Source: an uncultured Oscillospiraceae bacterium
GTDB lineage: Bacteria > Bacillota > Clostridia > Oscillospirales > Acutalibacteraceae
Reading direction: 5' to 3'
Assembly: GCA_900549155.1 (NCBI GenBank)
Contig: URNF01000005.1
Span: 1 to 45,338 of the forward strand
DNA: 45,338 nucleotides
Numbering within the stretch: position 1 is the stretch's first letter; each line of letters opens with the position of its first letter. Under the pieces are notes generated by a model. It made no database searches and was not told the DNA's origin. It worked only from the letters and a program-made list of their open reading frames with translations. This document shows positions 17,987-27,109 of the stretch, one piece after another. Both the position numbers and the translations under genes were made by a program.

Positions 17987-20249
17987 ACAAGTTGTGTTGG
18001 CGTCCGTCGCCATGGTGCTGATCGCAGCGCTGCTGCTCGGCACGGTGGTTTTTGCCCAAAACGGCGGCAAAACGACCTATATCCTGCCGGACACGACCAC
18101 GGCGGAGACCGGCACCAACCGTTATGCCATGATGAGCGCCCTTGCCGCAGAAGCGGGAAACGGTCTGTCCACGGACGGCTACCATGCGGTTGCGGAAAAC
18201 AGCAGCCTTTCTCTGTGGCTGGATGAAAAGGGCGCGAGCCTGCGTGTGCTCGATAAAAAGAGCGGCTATGTTTGGGGCGAGTCCCCGAACGGCTATGAAA
18301 ACGATCTCAATGACATGTGGAACGCGATGGCAAACACCATCCTCACCCTGTTCTATTACGATGCCGACAACAGCGAAAATCAGTACAGCCTGCCGGAAGA
18401 CGGCGTGAGCACGACCTATACGGTGGACGGTGACACGGTGCGCTTTGACGTCAGCTTTGATCAGATCGGCATCCGCCTGTCGTTCACGCTGCAACTGTTT
18501 GACGATCGGTTCGAGCTGCATGTCGTGCCGGACAGTCTGCAGGAAAATGAAGAAAACCGCATTTCTCGCCTGTATTTCCTGCCGTTTTTCGGCAGCACGC
18601 TGCACGGCGGCACGGACGGCTATTTCTTCGTGCCGGACGGCAGCGGTGCGCTCATGCGCTTTGACGCGAACACGCTGTATGAGTCGCCGTATATCGCGCG
18701 CATCTACGGTCCCGACAGCGCCGTGGACACGATCAACGGTGTCAGCGATCTGCAGGCAAAGCGCCCGAACGACTATCTGACGGAGGAATATACGGCATCT
18801 GTGCCGGTGTTCGGCGTCGTGCACGGCGCGGAGCAGCATGCCGCGATGACCGTGCTGACGGACAACGCGGAATATGCATCTATTTCGGCATCGCTTGCCG
18901 GCGAAACCATTCCCTATAACTATATCGGCGCGTATTTTGAATACCGCAAAATGTACAATAAACCGGTCAGCGAGTCCAACCGCGTGTATCAGCCGCAGGA
19001 AGAGGCGGCGGACATCACGCCGGGACTTTCGGTTTATCTGCTGTCCGGCGAGGATGCGTCCTACAGCGGTATGGCGCGCAAATACCGCAGCATCCTGGAG
19101 CAGCAGGGCGTGCTGACAAAGCAGGAGAGCAGCGAAAAGGACATTCCGCTGCGGGTGGAAACGGTCGCCGCCGAGATCAAATCGGGCTTTCTGTTCAACG
19201 GCACGCGCACGCTGACGACGCTTGACGAGGCACAGAAAATATATGAGCAGCTGAACGCAGGCGGGATCAAAAACATCTCCTTTGTGCTCACCGGCTGGCA
19301 GAAGGGCGGCTTAAACGGCAACCGCTATGGCTCCGTCGCCATGCAGCGTTCGGTGGGCAGCACCGCCGAGCTGCAAAAGCTTGCCGACTATATCGCCGGA
19401 CAGGGCGGACATTTTTCGCTGGCGCTTGACCCGATCCACATCAACAAGTCACAGGGCAAGATCAGCTATCTTGTGGACACCACGGCGTCAAAGGAACTTT
19501 CCAACTATTATCGTCAAAACACCTCGGCAATGTTCCAGGAGACCTATGTTGTCAGCCCGCGCATCGCCGCGAGCACGCTGGCGGATATGGCGGGAACGCT
19601 GGCGAAATATGATCTGAGCCTTGGAAGCATCGGCAAGGAGCTGCCGAGCGACTATTCGCAAAAGCAGCAGATCAGCCGCACGGACAGCCTGTCGCTGTTC
19701 CGAAAGACGCTGACCGCTGTCGGTGAGAACCGCAAGGTGCAGGTCGCGACACCAAATGTGTATCTGTGGCAGAGCGCCGACGAGATCACCGCCGTGCCTA
19801 TGATGAACAGTCAGTTCACGATGGAGACGGACTCCGTGCCGTTTTTGCAGATGGTGCTGAAAGGGTATATCCCGTATTATGCGCCCTATGCCAACGACGG
19901 CTTCTATCGGCAGACCTGCATTTTGCGCACGGTCGAATATGGGGCATATCCCTCGTTTTTGGTCATGGGCGCGGAAAACAGCAAGCTGCTCAACACGCCG
20001 CTTGTCGACAGCTTTTCTCTTTGCTTCGACGATTGGGCGGATACGATCGACTCCACCTACAAAAAGGTGAACGCGGCACTTGGTGCCGTCGAGGGCGCGG
20101 CGATGCAGGAGCATCGGGTGCTGGCGTCCGGGGTAGTGCGGGTGCGCTATGATAACGGCGTTTCCATCTATATCAACTATAATGCCGATGCCGCCACTGT
20201 GGACGGCGTGACGGTTGAAGGCCTGGATCTTGTGGTGAAAAGAGGGTAA
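17973..20249 (+). CDS. DUF5696-type membrane-anchored protein with a glycosidase-like fold
   Basis: 758 residues; GTG at 17973 behind GGAGGT, overlapping the previous gene by 14 bp. An N-terminal membrane anchor or uncleaved signal (VVLASVAMVLIAALLLGTVV) precedes an extracellular body. Residues about 65-330 look like a galactose-mutarotase/GH31-N-type sandwich (LWLDEKGASLRVLDKKSGYV; GGTDGYFFVPDGSGALMRF). About 395-640 resembles a barrel (KNISFVLTGWQKGGLNG; FSLALDPIHINKSQGK). The barrel call is inference, and I cannot point to catalytic acids. DUF5696 proteins accompany Yip1/NHL proteins and CUT1 permeases in many Bacillota (family knowledge). Translational overlap with the Yip1 gene supports a joint complex. 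Possible roles: surface glycosidase, or binding partner of the large SBP. Confidence 0.75.
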   Translation: MRSTKQVVLASVAMVLIAALLLGTVVFAQNGGKTTYILPDTTTAETGTNRYAMMSALAAEAGNGLSTDGYHAVAENSSLSLWLDEKGASLRVLDKKSGYVWGESPNGYENDLNDMWNAMANTILTLFYYDADNSENQYSLPEDGVSTTYTVDGDTVRFDVSFDQIGIRLSFTLQLFDDRFELHVVPDSLQENEENRISRLYFLPFFGSTLHGGTDGYFFVPDGSGALMRFDANTLYESPYIARIYGPDSAVDTINGVSDLQAKRPNDYLTEEYTASVPVFGVVHGAEQHAAMTVLTDNAEYASISASLAGETIPYNYIGAYFEYRKMYNKPVSESNRVYQPQEEAADITPGLSVYLLSGEDASYSGMARKYRSILEQQGVLTKQESSEKDIPLRVETVAAEIKSGFLFNGTRTLTTLDEAQKIYEQLNAGGIKNISFVLTGWQKGGLNGNRYGSVAMQRSVGSTAELQKLADYIAGQGGHFSLALDPIHINKSQGKISYLVDTTASKELSNYYRQNTSAMFQETYVVSPRIAASTLADMAGTLAKYDLSLGSIGKELPSDYSQKQQISRTDSLSLFRKTLTAVGENRKVQVATPNVYLWQSADEITAVPMMNSQFTMETDSVPFLQMVLKGYIPYYAPYANDGFYRQTCILRTVEYGAYPSFLVMGAENSKLLNTPLVDSFSLCFDDWADTIDSTYKKVNAALGAVEGAAMQEHRVLASGVVRVRYDNGVSIYINYNADAATVDGVTVEGLDLVVKRG

Positions 20250-20252
20250 GGA

Positions 20253-21134
20253 ATGAAAAAAGCAAAACGCGGCTTGACACCGAGGGGCAGAGAAGCGCTG
20301 CAGGGCTATGGCTTTATCGGCATTTGGATCGTCAGCTTTTTCCTGTTCGTGCTGTATCCGGTTATCTATTCGATGATCCTCAGCGTGAATGCCATCAAGA
20401 TTCGTCCCGAAGGCATTGAATATACCTTCAAGCAGCTGTTTTTCTATGATTATGCCCTCAATGAGCTGCCGCACTTTCGGAACTGTCTGGCGGTGCAGCT
20501 CAAAATGGTGTGCGGCATGACGCCGGTGATCCTGGTGCTTTCGCTGATCATCGCCATGCTGCTCAACGGAAAATTCCGCGGCAGAGCGCTGTTTCGCGCC
20601 ATCTTCTTTGTGCCGGTCATCATCATGAGCGGGCCGGTCGTCAGCTCGCTTCTGACACAGCAGCCGCTGGACTTCTCCGCCGACTCCTGGATCATCTATG
20701 ACCTTTTGGACTATTTGCCGTCGGCGCTGTCGTCGCCGGTGAAATATGTGCTGGACAATTTCGTGCAGATCCTCTGGATGTGCGGTGTGCAGATCCTCAT
20801 ATTCCTTGCGGGACTGCAAAGCATCGGCACAGAGGTGTATGAGGCGGCATCCATCGACGGCGCAGGCGCGTGGGAAAAGTTCTGGCAGATTACGCTGCCG
20901 CACATTTCCCCGATGATCCTCATTTGTGCCGTCTACACGGTGATCGACACCGCCAACTACAACGAGGGAGGAAACATGAACGCCCTCATCAACAGTCAGA
21001 TTTTTGATGCCAACTATATGTACAGCTATGCGGCGGCGATGTCCTGGATGTATTTCGTCGTGATCGCGCTGGTGCTGGTGTTGGTGCTGCTCATTTTCAA
21101 ATTTTTCGGAAGGAAGGGTAAGGCAAAGTCATGA
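20253..21134 (+). CDS. Sugar ABC transporter permease (MalF/UgpA-like), pair 2
   Basis: 293 residues; ATG 3 bp after the previous stop codon with AGAGGGTAAGGA as ribosome site. Six membrane segments, the first IGIWIVSFFLFVLYPVIYSM. The EAA loop is present (YEAASIDGAGAWEKFWQIT then LPHISP). The large periplasm-side loop between helices 3 and 4 (DFSADSWIIYDLLDYLPSAL) distinguishes it from pair 1, so it may receive a different binding protein or oligosaccharide. It couples to the next gene by a 4-bp overlap. Confidence 0.92.
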   Translation: MKKAKRGLTPRGREALQGYGFIGIWIVSFFLFVLYPVIYSMILSVNAIKIRPEGIEYTFKQLFFYDYALNELPHFRNCLAVQLKMVCGMTPVILVLSLIIAMLLNGKFRGRALFRAIFFVPVIIMSGPVVSSLLTQQPLDFSADSWIIYDLLDYLPSALSSPVKYVLDNFVQILWMCGVQILIFLAGLQSIGTEVYEAASIDGAGAWEKFWQITLPHISPMILICAVYTVIDTANYNEGGNMNALINSQIFDANYMYSYAAAMSWMYFVVIALVLVLVLLIFKFFGRKGKAKS

Positions 21135-22072
21135 AAAACATTCTGAATGCCGACAAAGCCAAACGCTTCCTTCGCGGGACAAACGAGAAAAACGGTTTTT
21201 TGAAAACCTTCGTGATCTATTTCATTCTGATCGCTCTCGCGTTTATTTGTCTCTATCCGATGCTGTATATGATCGTGAACAGCTTTTTCTCACCGGACGA
21301 TCTGGTGGATCCCGCCGTGACGCGCGTGCCGACAAAGCTGTATTTCGGCAACTATGTGCAGGCATACCACACGCTGGATCTTTTGCGCAGCCTCGGCACA
21401 TCGATCTTGATGAGCGTGGTGCCGGCGCTGCTGCAGACGCTGTCCACCTCGATCATCGGCTACGGCTTTGCGAGGTTTCGTTTTCCGCTCAAAAAGATGT
21501 GGCTGGTGCTGGTGGTGTTCACTTTTATGGTGCCCACCGTGGTCATGCGCATCCCGCAGTATATGATGTTTGACTCCTATCATATGCTCAACACCGTGTT
21601 CCCGTTCTTCGTCCCGGCAGCGATGGGGCAGGGTATCCGCAGCGCGATCTTCATTCTGATCTTCTACACGTTCTTCAAAAGCTATCCGATCTCGTTTGAC
21701 GAGGCGGCGGAGCTGGACGGTGCCGGAAAGATCCGCATCTGGTACACGATCGCGATGCCGGCGGCAAAGGGCGCCATTGTCCTGTGCATGCTGTTTAGCC
21801 TTGTGTGGTATTGGAACGAAACGGACGCACTCAACCTGTTCGCCCCGAACATCAAAACGCTGCCGATCCGTCTGATGGAATTTTCGCAGAAATTCGCCGA
21901 GCTGTATACGGATACGGCGTCTGCTGCCGGCGGCAGTACGGCGGGGAATGTCAATCAGTCTATCATATTGGCGGGCACATGTCTCTCCGTGCTCCCGATG
22001 TTGATTTTGTATTTGTTCTTGCAAAAGCAATTTGTCGAAAGCGTGGAGCGTTCAGGCATCACGGGCGAATGA
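21131..22072 (+). CDS. Carbohydrate ABC transporter permease (MalG/UgpE-like), pair 2
   Basis: 313 residues; ATG overlapping the previous stop codon. Six membrane segments beginning with VIYFILIALAFICLYPMLYM. The EAA loop is FDEAAELDGAGKIRIWYTIA then MPAAKG; the final proline-lysine is replaced by alanine-lysine-glycine, a mild departure from pair 1. Forms the second channel with 20253. No binding protein follows; the lipoprotein at 5961 or the large SBP at 11133 must serve it. Confidence 0.92.
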   Translation: MKNILNADKAKRFLRGTNEKNGFLKTFVIYFILIALAFICLYPMLYMIVNSFFSPDDLVDPAVTRVPTKLYFGNYVQAYHTLDLLRSLGTSILMSVVPALLQTLSTSIIGYGFARFRFPLKKMWLVLVVFTFMVPTVVMRIPQYMMFDSYHMLNTVFPFFVPAAMGQGIRSAIFILIFYTFFKSYPISFDEAAELDGAGKIRIWYTIAMPAAKGAIVLCMLFSLVWYWNETDALNLFAPNIKTLPIRLMEFSQKFAELYTDTASAAGGSTAGNVNQSIILAGTCLSVLPMLILYLFLQKQFVESVERSGITGE

Positions 22073-22163
22073 CCTGTGTGCGGACGCGCCGAAAGGGGTG
22101 GAGCGGATCGGTTATTATGTGTTTTCCCTGCATTGACCAAAAATCTGAAAGGAGACATTTGAA

Positions 22164-25100
22164 ATGGCAAAGAATCTCTTTAGGAAAATCGGTTCTTGGC
22201 TTGCGGTGGCAGCGCTTTCTGTCGGCATGCTGTCTGCTGCGGGCTTTCCGATCTTAAAGACCGAGGCGGAAGATGCGCAGCCGACGGTTTTTTCGGCGGA
22301 TTTTTCTTCCTTGCCGAACGGTGCGGTAGACGACAACGATACCGCTACCGTAGCGTACCTGAAGGAGCGTTTTTCCTTCTATTTCTATCAGCATTTGACG
22401 AAGTGGACGCTGGACTCCGGTCCTCTGATGTATTTCTTTGAACGCCCCGGTGTCAACGGTTATTTGGTGGACGGTGACACCTGGCGTTTTCCGGATACCG
22501 CCGGTGTGCTGCATCATACCATCGACGGCCAGCCGAGCACGGAGGGTCATGGTGAGGTTCACAATACTTACTATGTCTGGGATCAGATTCCCACATGGAC
22601 GGTCGAGGACGAGTGGATCTATTGCACGGCGTATTCCGGCGATAACGCTACCCCGTTCCGGCAGGCGAATTTGATGTACATTCGCGGCAACACGGAGAAT
22701 ACCCTGGCAAACATCAAGAACTTTGATCTGCAGATGGATCTGATGTTCCGTCCGACAGACGGTGAAACGATCAAAGAGGGCAAGGATGCCTTTTCCGTGA
22801 TCTTTGACGGTGCAGTCGCCGGCAATGTCGGCTCGGATAAGCAGCTGATGTTTGCTTTTGCGCCGGACGGCAAATATTTTCTCGGCAAGCCGACAGAACG
22901 CTATACGACAGAGCTTAACGGACAGTTCACCGACGAAAGCGGCAGCAATGTGACCTTTGAGAGAGGCAGGAAGTATCACCTTTCCATGCGTCATGTCGGC
23001 AATGCCGTCACGATTGCGATCAGCGATGTTGACGGCAATGTTCTCGTGCAACACAATGCTACGGTACCTACGGTGCTGTCCGGCGTCGGCGGCAACCTGG
23101 CGATCGGCGGATCGAACGCCGGTGCAAAGTATGCAAATATAACGCTCACCCGACTGGATGACGAAGCCAAGGCATACGACTTTGACAACCGCGCGAACGG
23201 CTATCGGTTCGGTGTTACGGCGCGTGAAGTCGGCAACTGGGTCAGTCCCTACTGGCAACATTATAATCTGGCACAAAACGCCTTATTTTTGCGCAATGAT
23301 GCGTGGACCAATTATTGGTCGAACATATGGCCGGGTGACTACAATGAGCGTGTTTATTACGAAGCAAATGGCGAATCCATGTATGATTTCAACGGCGGTG
23401 CGGCGCTGAAGGCTTATGCGACCAAGATGGGCGAAAAATTCAATGTCTATCACGACGCTGTCAACAGCGGTACGCACTATTATGCCAAGGCGCCGGAGTT
23501 CAACTCGCATCATGAGCAGTCCGGCATTAACGGCTCATGGTTCGGCATTATGTTCCTGTCTGCAAGCAGTGCGCAGTCGGTCGCGCTGACAGCGTATTTG
23601 GACAAGGGCAAAAATCCGGAGGCGCTGCTGGATCAGACGATGTCCCTTGTGCCGAAAATGACCGACGGGGAAGAGCTGCAGACGAAAAACTTTCGCACGC
23701 AGTTCACGGTGCGGTTGCCTGCAAGCAGCAAATCGGCAGTTGCTCTGTCGTTCAGGTCCGACAAAGCGGGTGCAGTGATCGGCGATGTCGGTCACGGCTA
23801 TGCAGGAAAGTCCACGCTGCTGCTCTCCGGCAGCGGATATTATCTGGATACCGGCGACGGCGACTTTGTGCAGAGCGGCGCGCCCTCTGCGTGGTATGCA
23901 TGGGATGATGCCTCTTTTACAGAGGGCGATGCCACGGTTTATGCCGAGGCTGTCGGCACAAAGCTCAAGCTGCGCGTGGTCGCCGCGAGCGGCAGCGTGC
24001 TGCTGGATGATACGCTGACGATCCCCGACGGCGACAGCGGTTATCTCTATTATTCCGCACTGGATACGCATGGTTACTTCTATTCTGTTTTCTGTGATCG
24101 GTTGGACGATGCGGGAAAGATCATCGGTTGGGATCAGGTGGACGGCGTGGCGCTCACGGAGCTTGCCGACGCCGGTCTGCTCAAGGTGCTGGGTCATGCC
24201 GCTTTCAACGGAAACGGGTTGCAGATGGACTGGACGAGTTCCGGCTTTGAGATCACCGGCACTCTCTCCGGCGATGTGAGCATCGTTGCCGACCGTACGG
24301 ATCATCCCGGCATGGTGAACGACATTGATGGCAGCTATGTGGATGTGGTTGTGGACGGCGGCGAGGCAACCCGTGTAAAGATTCCGGACGGCGCCGGTAC
24401 GATCACGCTTTTGAGCGGGCTTGCCGAGGGTAAGCACACCGTGCAGGTGACTTCGGCAACCTCGGCGGCTTTCGGCTCGCTGTCCGTCAGCCATATCGGG
24501 TTTACCGGCACGCTGGATGCGCCGAAATCGGACAACGGTAAGCTGCACATCCTGGCGATCGGTGATTCCATCACCGCCGGCTTTGGCGTATACGGAAAGA
24601 ACGGCGATCCCACCGGCTTTGCCGATCAGATCGAAGCCACCGACGGCTATTGGTCTTATGCGGCGGTTGCAGGACGAGAGCTGGATGCCAAGCTGTGTGT
24701 GGTAGCCAAGGAATCCGGCCGCACCAGTGAGATGCACGAGTTTGTCAACGAGCTGACCTTCTATAACAATGCGCCTGCCTGGGATTGGTCTAAGGACGCG
24801 CATGATGTTGTTGTCATCAACCTCGGCACAAACGACGAGGCTAACGGCACGGCAAAGGAAACCGTGCTGAGCGATATTAAATCGCTGCTTGACGATATGC
24901 GGGCAAAGAATCCGGATGCAGAGATCATCTACCTCTATGGCATGATGCGCAAGGACTATGAGGATGTGTACAAGGCTGCCGTGCAGTATATGCATGACAA
25001 GGGCGACAGCAAGGTGCACCTCCTGGAAATGGCGAAAAACGAGGACGGCCTTGCAGCGCACCCCGATAAAACGGCGCATATGGCATACGGTAAGCAGCTT

Positions 25101-26936
25101 GCAGACTATATCCGCGACCTTGTGGGCGACACCTATGCTGCACATAACGACACACTGAAGGCACTTTATGATGCCGATAAGCTGACCGTCAGCGGCCGCG
25201 GCAAGTGGAATGACACGGCACTGGCATCCACACTGGGCGCTGCGGGTTTCACGGTCAAAGGCGAGCTTGCCGATGATGTCGTATTGCATGTTCAGCAGAC
25301 CGATAACATGGTGAAGCTGGCGGTGACCGTAGACGGCACTATGCAGACCGTGGAGGTACAGCCCGGGGAAAGCACCGTGACGCTGGCTGCCGGTCTTGCC
25401 CGCGGCACGCATACGATCACAGTGCGCCGTGCCACCTCGGATACCGGTATGACCGAGCTGCAGTCGATCGAATATACCGGCACGCTGACGCAGCCCGAGA
25501 AAAAGGCGCTGCAGCTCGAATTCCTCGGCGACTCCATCACTGTCGGTGAAGGCATGCTCGGTACCGACAACAATTATGTCGGCAATCAGAATACGATGCT
25601 TGGCTATGCTGCCAAAACGGCAGCGAAGCTGAACGCCGATTTCTCAATGGTTGCACATTCCGGCATCACCACTGCCGGCATGCTGACCTCGCAGCAGCAG
25701 TCCTATGCTAAGGCAAATGAGATCTTTGTGCTGAACAACAGCGGCAAACAGATCGTGGTCATCAACCTCGGCACCAACGACATCGGTTTGCCGGAGACCT
25801 GTGACACTGCAGCGCTGAAAACGGCGATCGGTCAGCTGATGGATGCCGTGATCGCGCAGAATGACGAGCACACCTGCGTCGTGTGGGCATACGGTATGAT
25901 GGCCACTAAGGGCTTGGATGTGATCAAAGAGGCGGTCGAGTCGCAGGCAAACGGACGCAACATTTGGTTCTGCGATCTGTCTGCGGCAAAGGACAACGGC
26001 GGCTGGGGCGAGCACCCGTCTCAGGTCGGTAATGACAAAGCAGCGGAGATCCTCTCGCAGTTTATCACCGACAACTGCCTGCCGGTGATCGAGGCGGGAC
26101 ATACACCGGTCAAGACCGAGAAGAAAGACGCCACCTATTTTACAGAAGGAAACATTGAGTATTATACCTGTTCTGTTTGCGGCAAGCTGTTCCGTGATGC
26201 AGCCGGGAAGGAAGAAATCACACAGGCGGACACGGTGATCGGCAGGATCACGCCCACCTATGATAACGGCGCTGCACAAACCGCAGAGACGGTCTCCGGC
26301 GAAAATATCATCACCACCGTCACGGTGACGCCGAATGCGGGCTTCGAGCTGAAAGCAGGCTCACTCATCGCAGTCGATGCTGACGGCAACCGTTATGTCC
26401 CGACGCGCGTCGGTTTCAGAAACGGCGGCAACGCGTCACAGTACACGGTGACGACCTCTGTTCCCGTCATTTTCGAGATGGAATTCATTAAACCTACAAC
26501 GGCAAATCCGAACCTCGGCAATGTCGGTATTTCTGTGAACACGGAGAAGTGCGGTGTACGGTTTATTTCTCGTTTGAACCGTACAGAGACGGATGGCGTC
26601 GAGTATATCACGCTGGACGGCAAAAAGGTTGCCGTGAAGGACTACGGTATGCTGATCGCTTCGGAGTCGGTTATTGGCGAAGGTGTATTACTGACTGATG
26701 AACTGGTTGCGGAAAACAGCTATGTCAAGAAGCTTAGCGTTCGCGACCGCCGGATCTATTTTGATTTCTGCGAAGACTATGTGGATATGAGCATCTGCGT
26801 TACGAACATCGACAAGGTTGATGGCGGAGCTTCCATGAAGCTGGTCGCCCGTGCCTATGTTGTCACGGAGGATGGAACGATCCTGTATGCCGACATGGCG
26901 GGCAGCACCTATGAAACTGCTTTGGCTATGCCGTGA
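22164..26936 (+). CDS. 1590-residue secreted protein: two lectin-like modules, two CE2-like SGNH esterase units, cysteine ribbon and C-terminal surface domain
   Basis: ATG behind GAAAGGAG. Signal peptide (WLAVAALSVGMLSAAGFPIL). Residues about 40-655 are paralogous to the first 625 residues of the protein at 2886. Two tandem units follow, each a carbohydrate-binding sandwich plus SGNH hydrolase, as in CE2 acetyl esterases. Unit 1 has Ser802 in AIGDSITAGFG, VVINLGTNDEA and His966 in LAAHPDK. Unit 2 has Ser1124 in LGDSITVGEG, VVINLGTNDIG and His1284 in WGEHPSQ. No clear Asp precedes the His-Pro, in keeping with the Ser-His dyad known in CE2. About 1312-1355 is a CxxC ribbon (YYTCSVCGKLFRDAAGKEE) common in clostridial surface proteins. 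About 1440-1588 is a C-terminal domain (CGVRFISRL; KDYGMLIASESV). Likely binds and deacetylates extracellular polysaccharide. Confidence 0.82.
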   Translation: MAKNLFRKIGSWLAVAALSVGMLSAAGFPILKTEAEDAQPTVFSADFSSLPNGAVDDNDTATVAYLKERFSFYFYQHLTKWTLDSGPLMYFFERPGVNGYLVDGDTWRFPDTAGVLHHTIDGQPSTEGHGEVHNTYYVWDQIPTWTVEDEWIYCTAYSGDNATPFRQANLMYIRGNTENTLANIKNFDLQMDLMFRPTDGETIKEGKDAFSVIFDGAVAGNVGSDKQLMFAFAPDGKYFLGKPTERYTTELNGQFTDESGSNVTFERGRKYHLSMRHVGNAVTIAISDVDGNVLVQHNATVPTVLSGVGGNLAIGGSNAGAKYANITLTRLDDEAKAYDFDNRANGYRFGVTAREVGNWVSPYWQHYNLAQNALFLRNDAWTNYWSNIWPGDYNERVYYEANGESMYDFNGGAALKAYATKMGEKFNVYHDAVNSGTHYYAKAPEFNSHHEQSGINGSWFGIMFLSASSAQSVALTAYLDKGKNPEALLDQTMSLVPKMTDGEELQTKNFRTQFTVRLPASSKSAVALSFRSDKAGAVIGDVGHGYAGKSTLLLSGSGYYLDTGDGDFVQSGAPSAWYAWDDASFTEGDATVYAEAVGTKLKLRVVAASGSVLLDDTLTIPDGDSGYLYYSALDTHGYFYSVFCDRLDDAGKIIGWDQVDGVALTELADAGLLKVLGHAAFNGNGLQMDWTSSGFEITGTLSGDVSIVADRTDHPGMVNDIDGSYVDVVVDGGEATRVKIPDGAGTITLLSGLAEGKHTVQVTSATSAAFGSLSVSHIGFTGTLDAPKSDNGKLHILAIGDSITAGFGVYGKNGDPTGFADQIEATDGYWSYAAVAGRELDAKLCVVAKESGRTSEMHEFVNELTFYNNAPAWDWSKDAHDVVVINLGTNDEANGTAKETVLSDIKSLLDDMRAKNPDAEIIYLYGMMRKDYEDVYKAAVQYMHDKGDSKVHLLEMAKNEDGLAAHPDKTAHMAYGKQLADYIRDLVGDTYAAHNDTLKALYDADKLTVSGRGKWNDTALASTLGAAGFTVKGELADDVVLHVQQTDNMVKLAVTVDGTMQTVEVQPGESTVTLAAGLARGTHTITVRRATSDTGMTELQSIEYTGTLTQPEKKALQLEFLGDSITVGEGMLGTDNNYVGNQNTMLGYAAKTAAKLNADFSMVAHSGITTAGMLTSQQQSYAKANEIFVLNNSGKQIVVINLGTNDIGLPETCDTAALKTAIGQLMDAVIAQNDEHTCVVWAYGMMATKGLDVIKEAVESQANGRNIWFCDLSAAKDNGGWGEHPSQVGNDKAAEILSQFITDNCLPVIEAGHTPVKTEKKDATYFTEGNIEYYTCSVCGKLFRDAAGKEEITQADTVIGRITPTYDNGAAQTAETVSGENIITTVTVTPNAGFELKAGSLIAVDADGNRYVPTRVGFRNGGNASQYTVTTSVPVIFEMEFIKPTTANPNLGNVGISVNTEKCGVRFISRLNRTETDGVEYITLDGKKVAVKDYGMLIASESVIGEGVLLTDELVAENSYVKKLSVRDRRIYFDFCEDYVDMSICVTNIDKVDGGASMKLVARAYVVTEDGTILYADMAGSTYETALAMP

Positions 26937-26969
26937 CGATCATTGAAGTAAGTACACACGCTTGAACGG

Positions 26970-27007
26970 GAGCCGCAGTCATGCGGCTGATAGCATGACT
27001 GCGGCTC
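26970..27007. terminator. Perfect 15-bp intercistronic hairpin without T tract
   Basis: GAGCCGCAGTCATGC, loop GGCTGATA, GCATGACTGCGGCTC: a perfect stem 33 bp after the stop codon of the 1590-residue protein. No run of T follows, so it is not a standard rho-independent terminator. It lies at the border between the extracellular half and the mostly cytoplasmic half of the run and may stabilise or partly end the upstream mRNA. Confidence 0.65.
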
Positions 27008-27045
27008 TCGGCGGGTCGATGACCTGCCGCTGAATTTGAAAACAG

Positions 27046-27074
27046 TTTCTCAATTTTGAGAATGGGGATATATT
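27046..27074 (+). promoter_or_regulatory. Possible internal promoter and 7-bp inverted repeat
   Basis: TTCTCAA-TT-TTGAGAA (27047-27062) is followed by TATATT at 27069-27074. The -35 position is poor. This AT-rich patch sits between the hairpin at 26970 and the GH106-like start at 27110, and could let the enzyme half of the run be transcribed separately. Weak evidence. Confidence 0.25.
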
Positions 27075-27109
27075 TACGCTTTGTCTTTGATGATATTGGA
27101 GGAGACAAC

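Noticed and set aside
23535..25412. Long minus-strand frame opposite the 1590-residue secreted protein
   Set aside because: Antisense shadow of a well-supported gene; no recognisable domain and no start signal.
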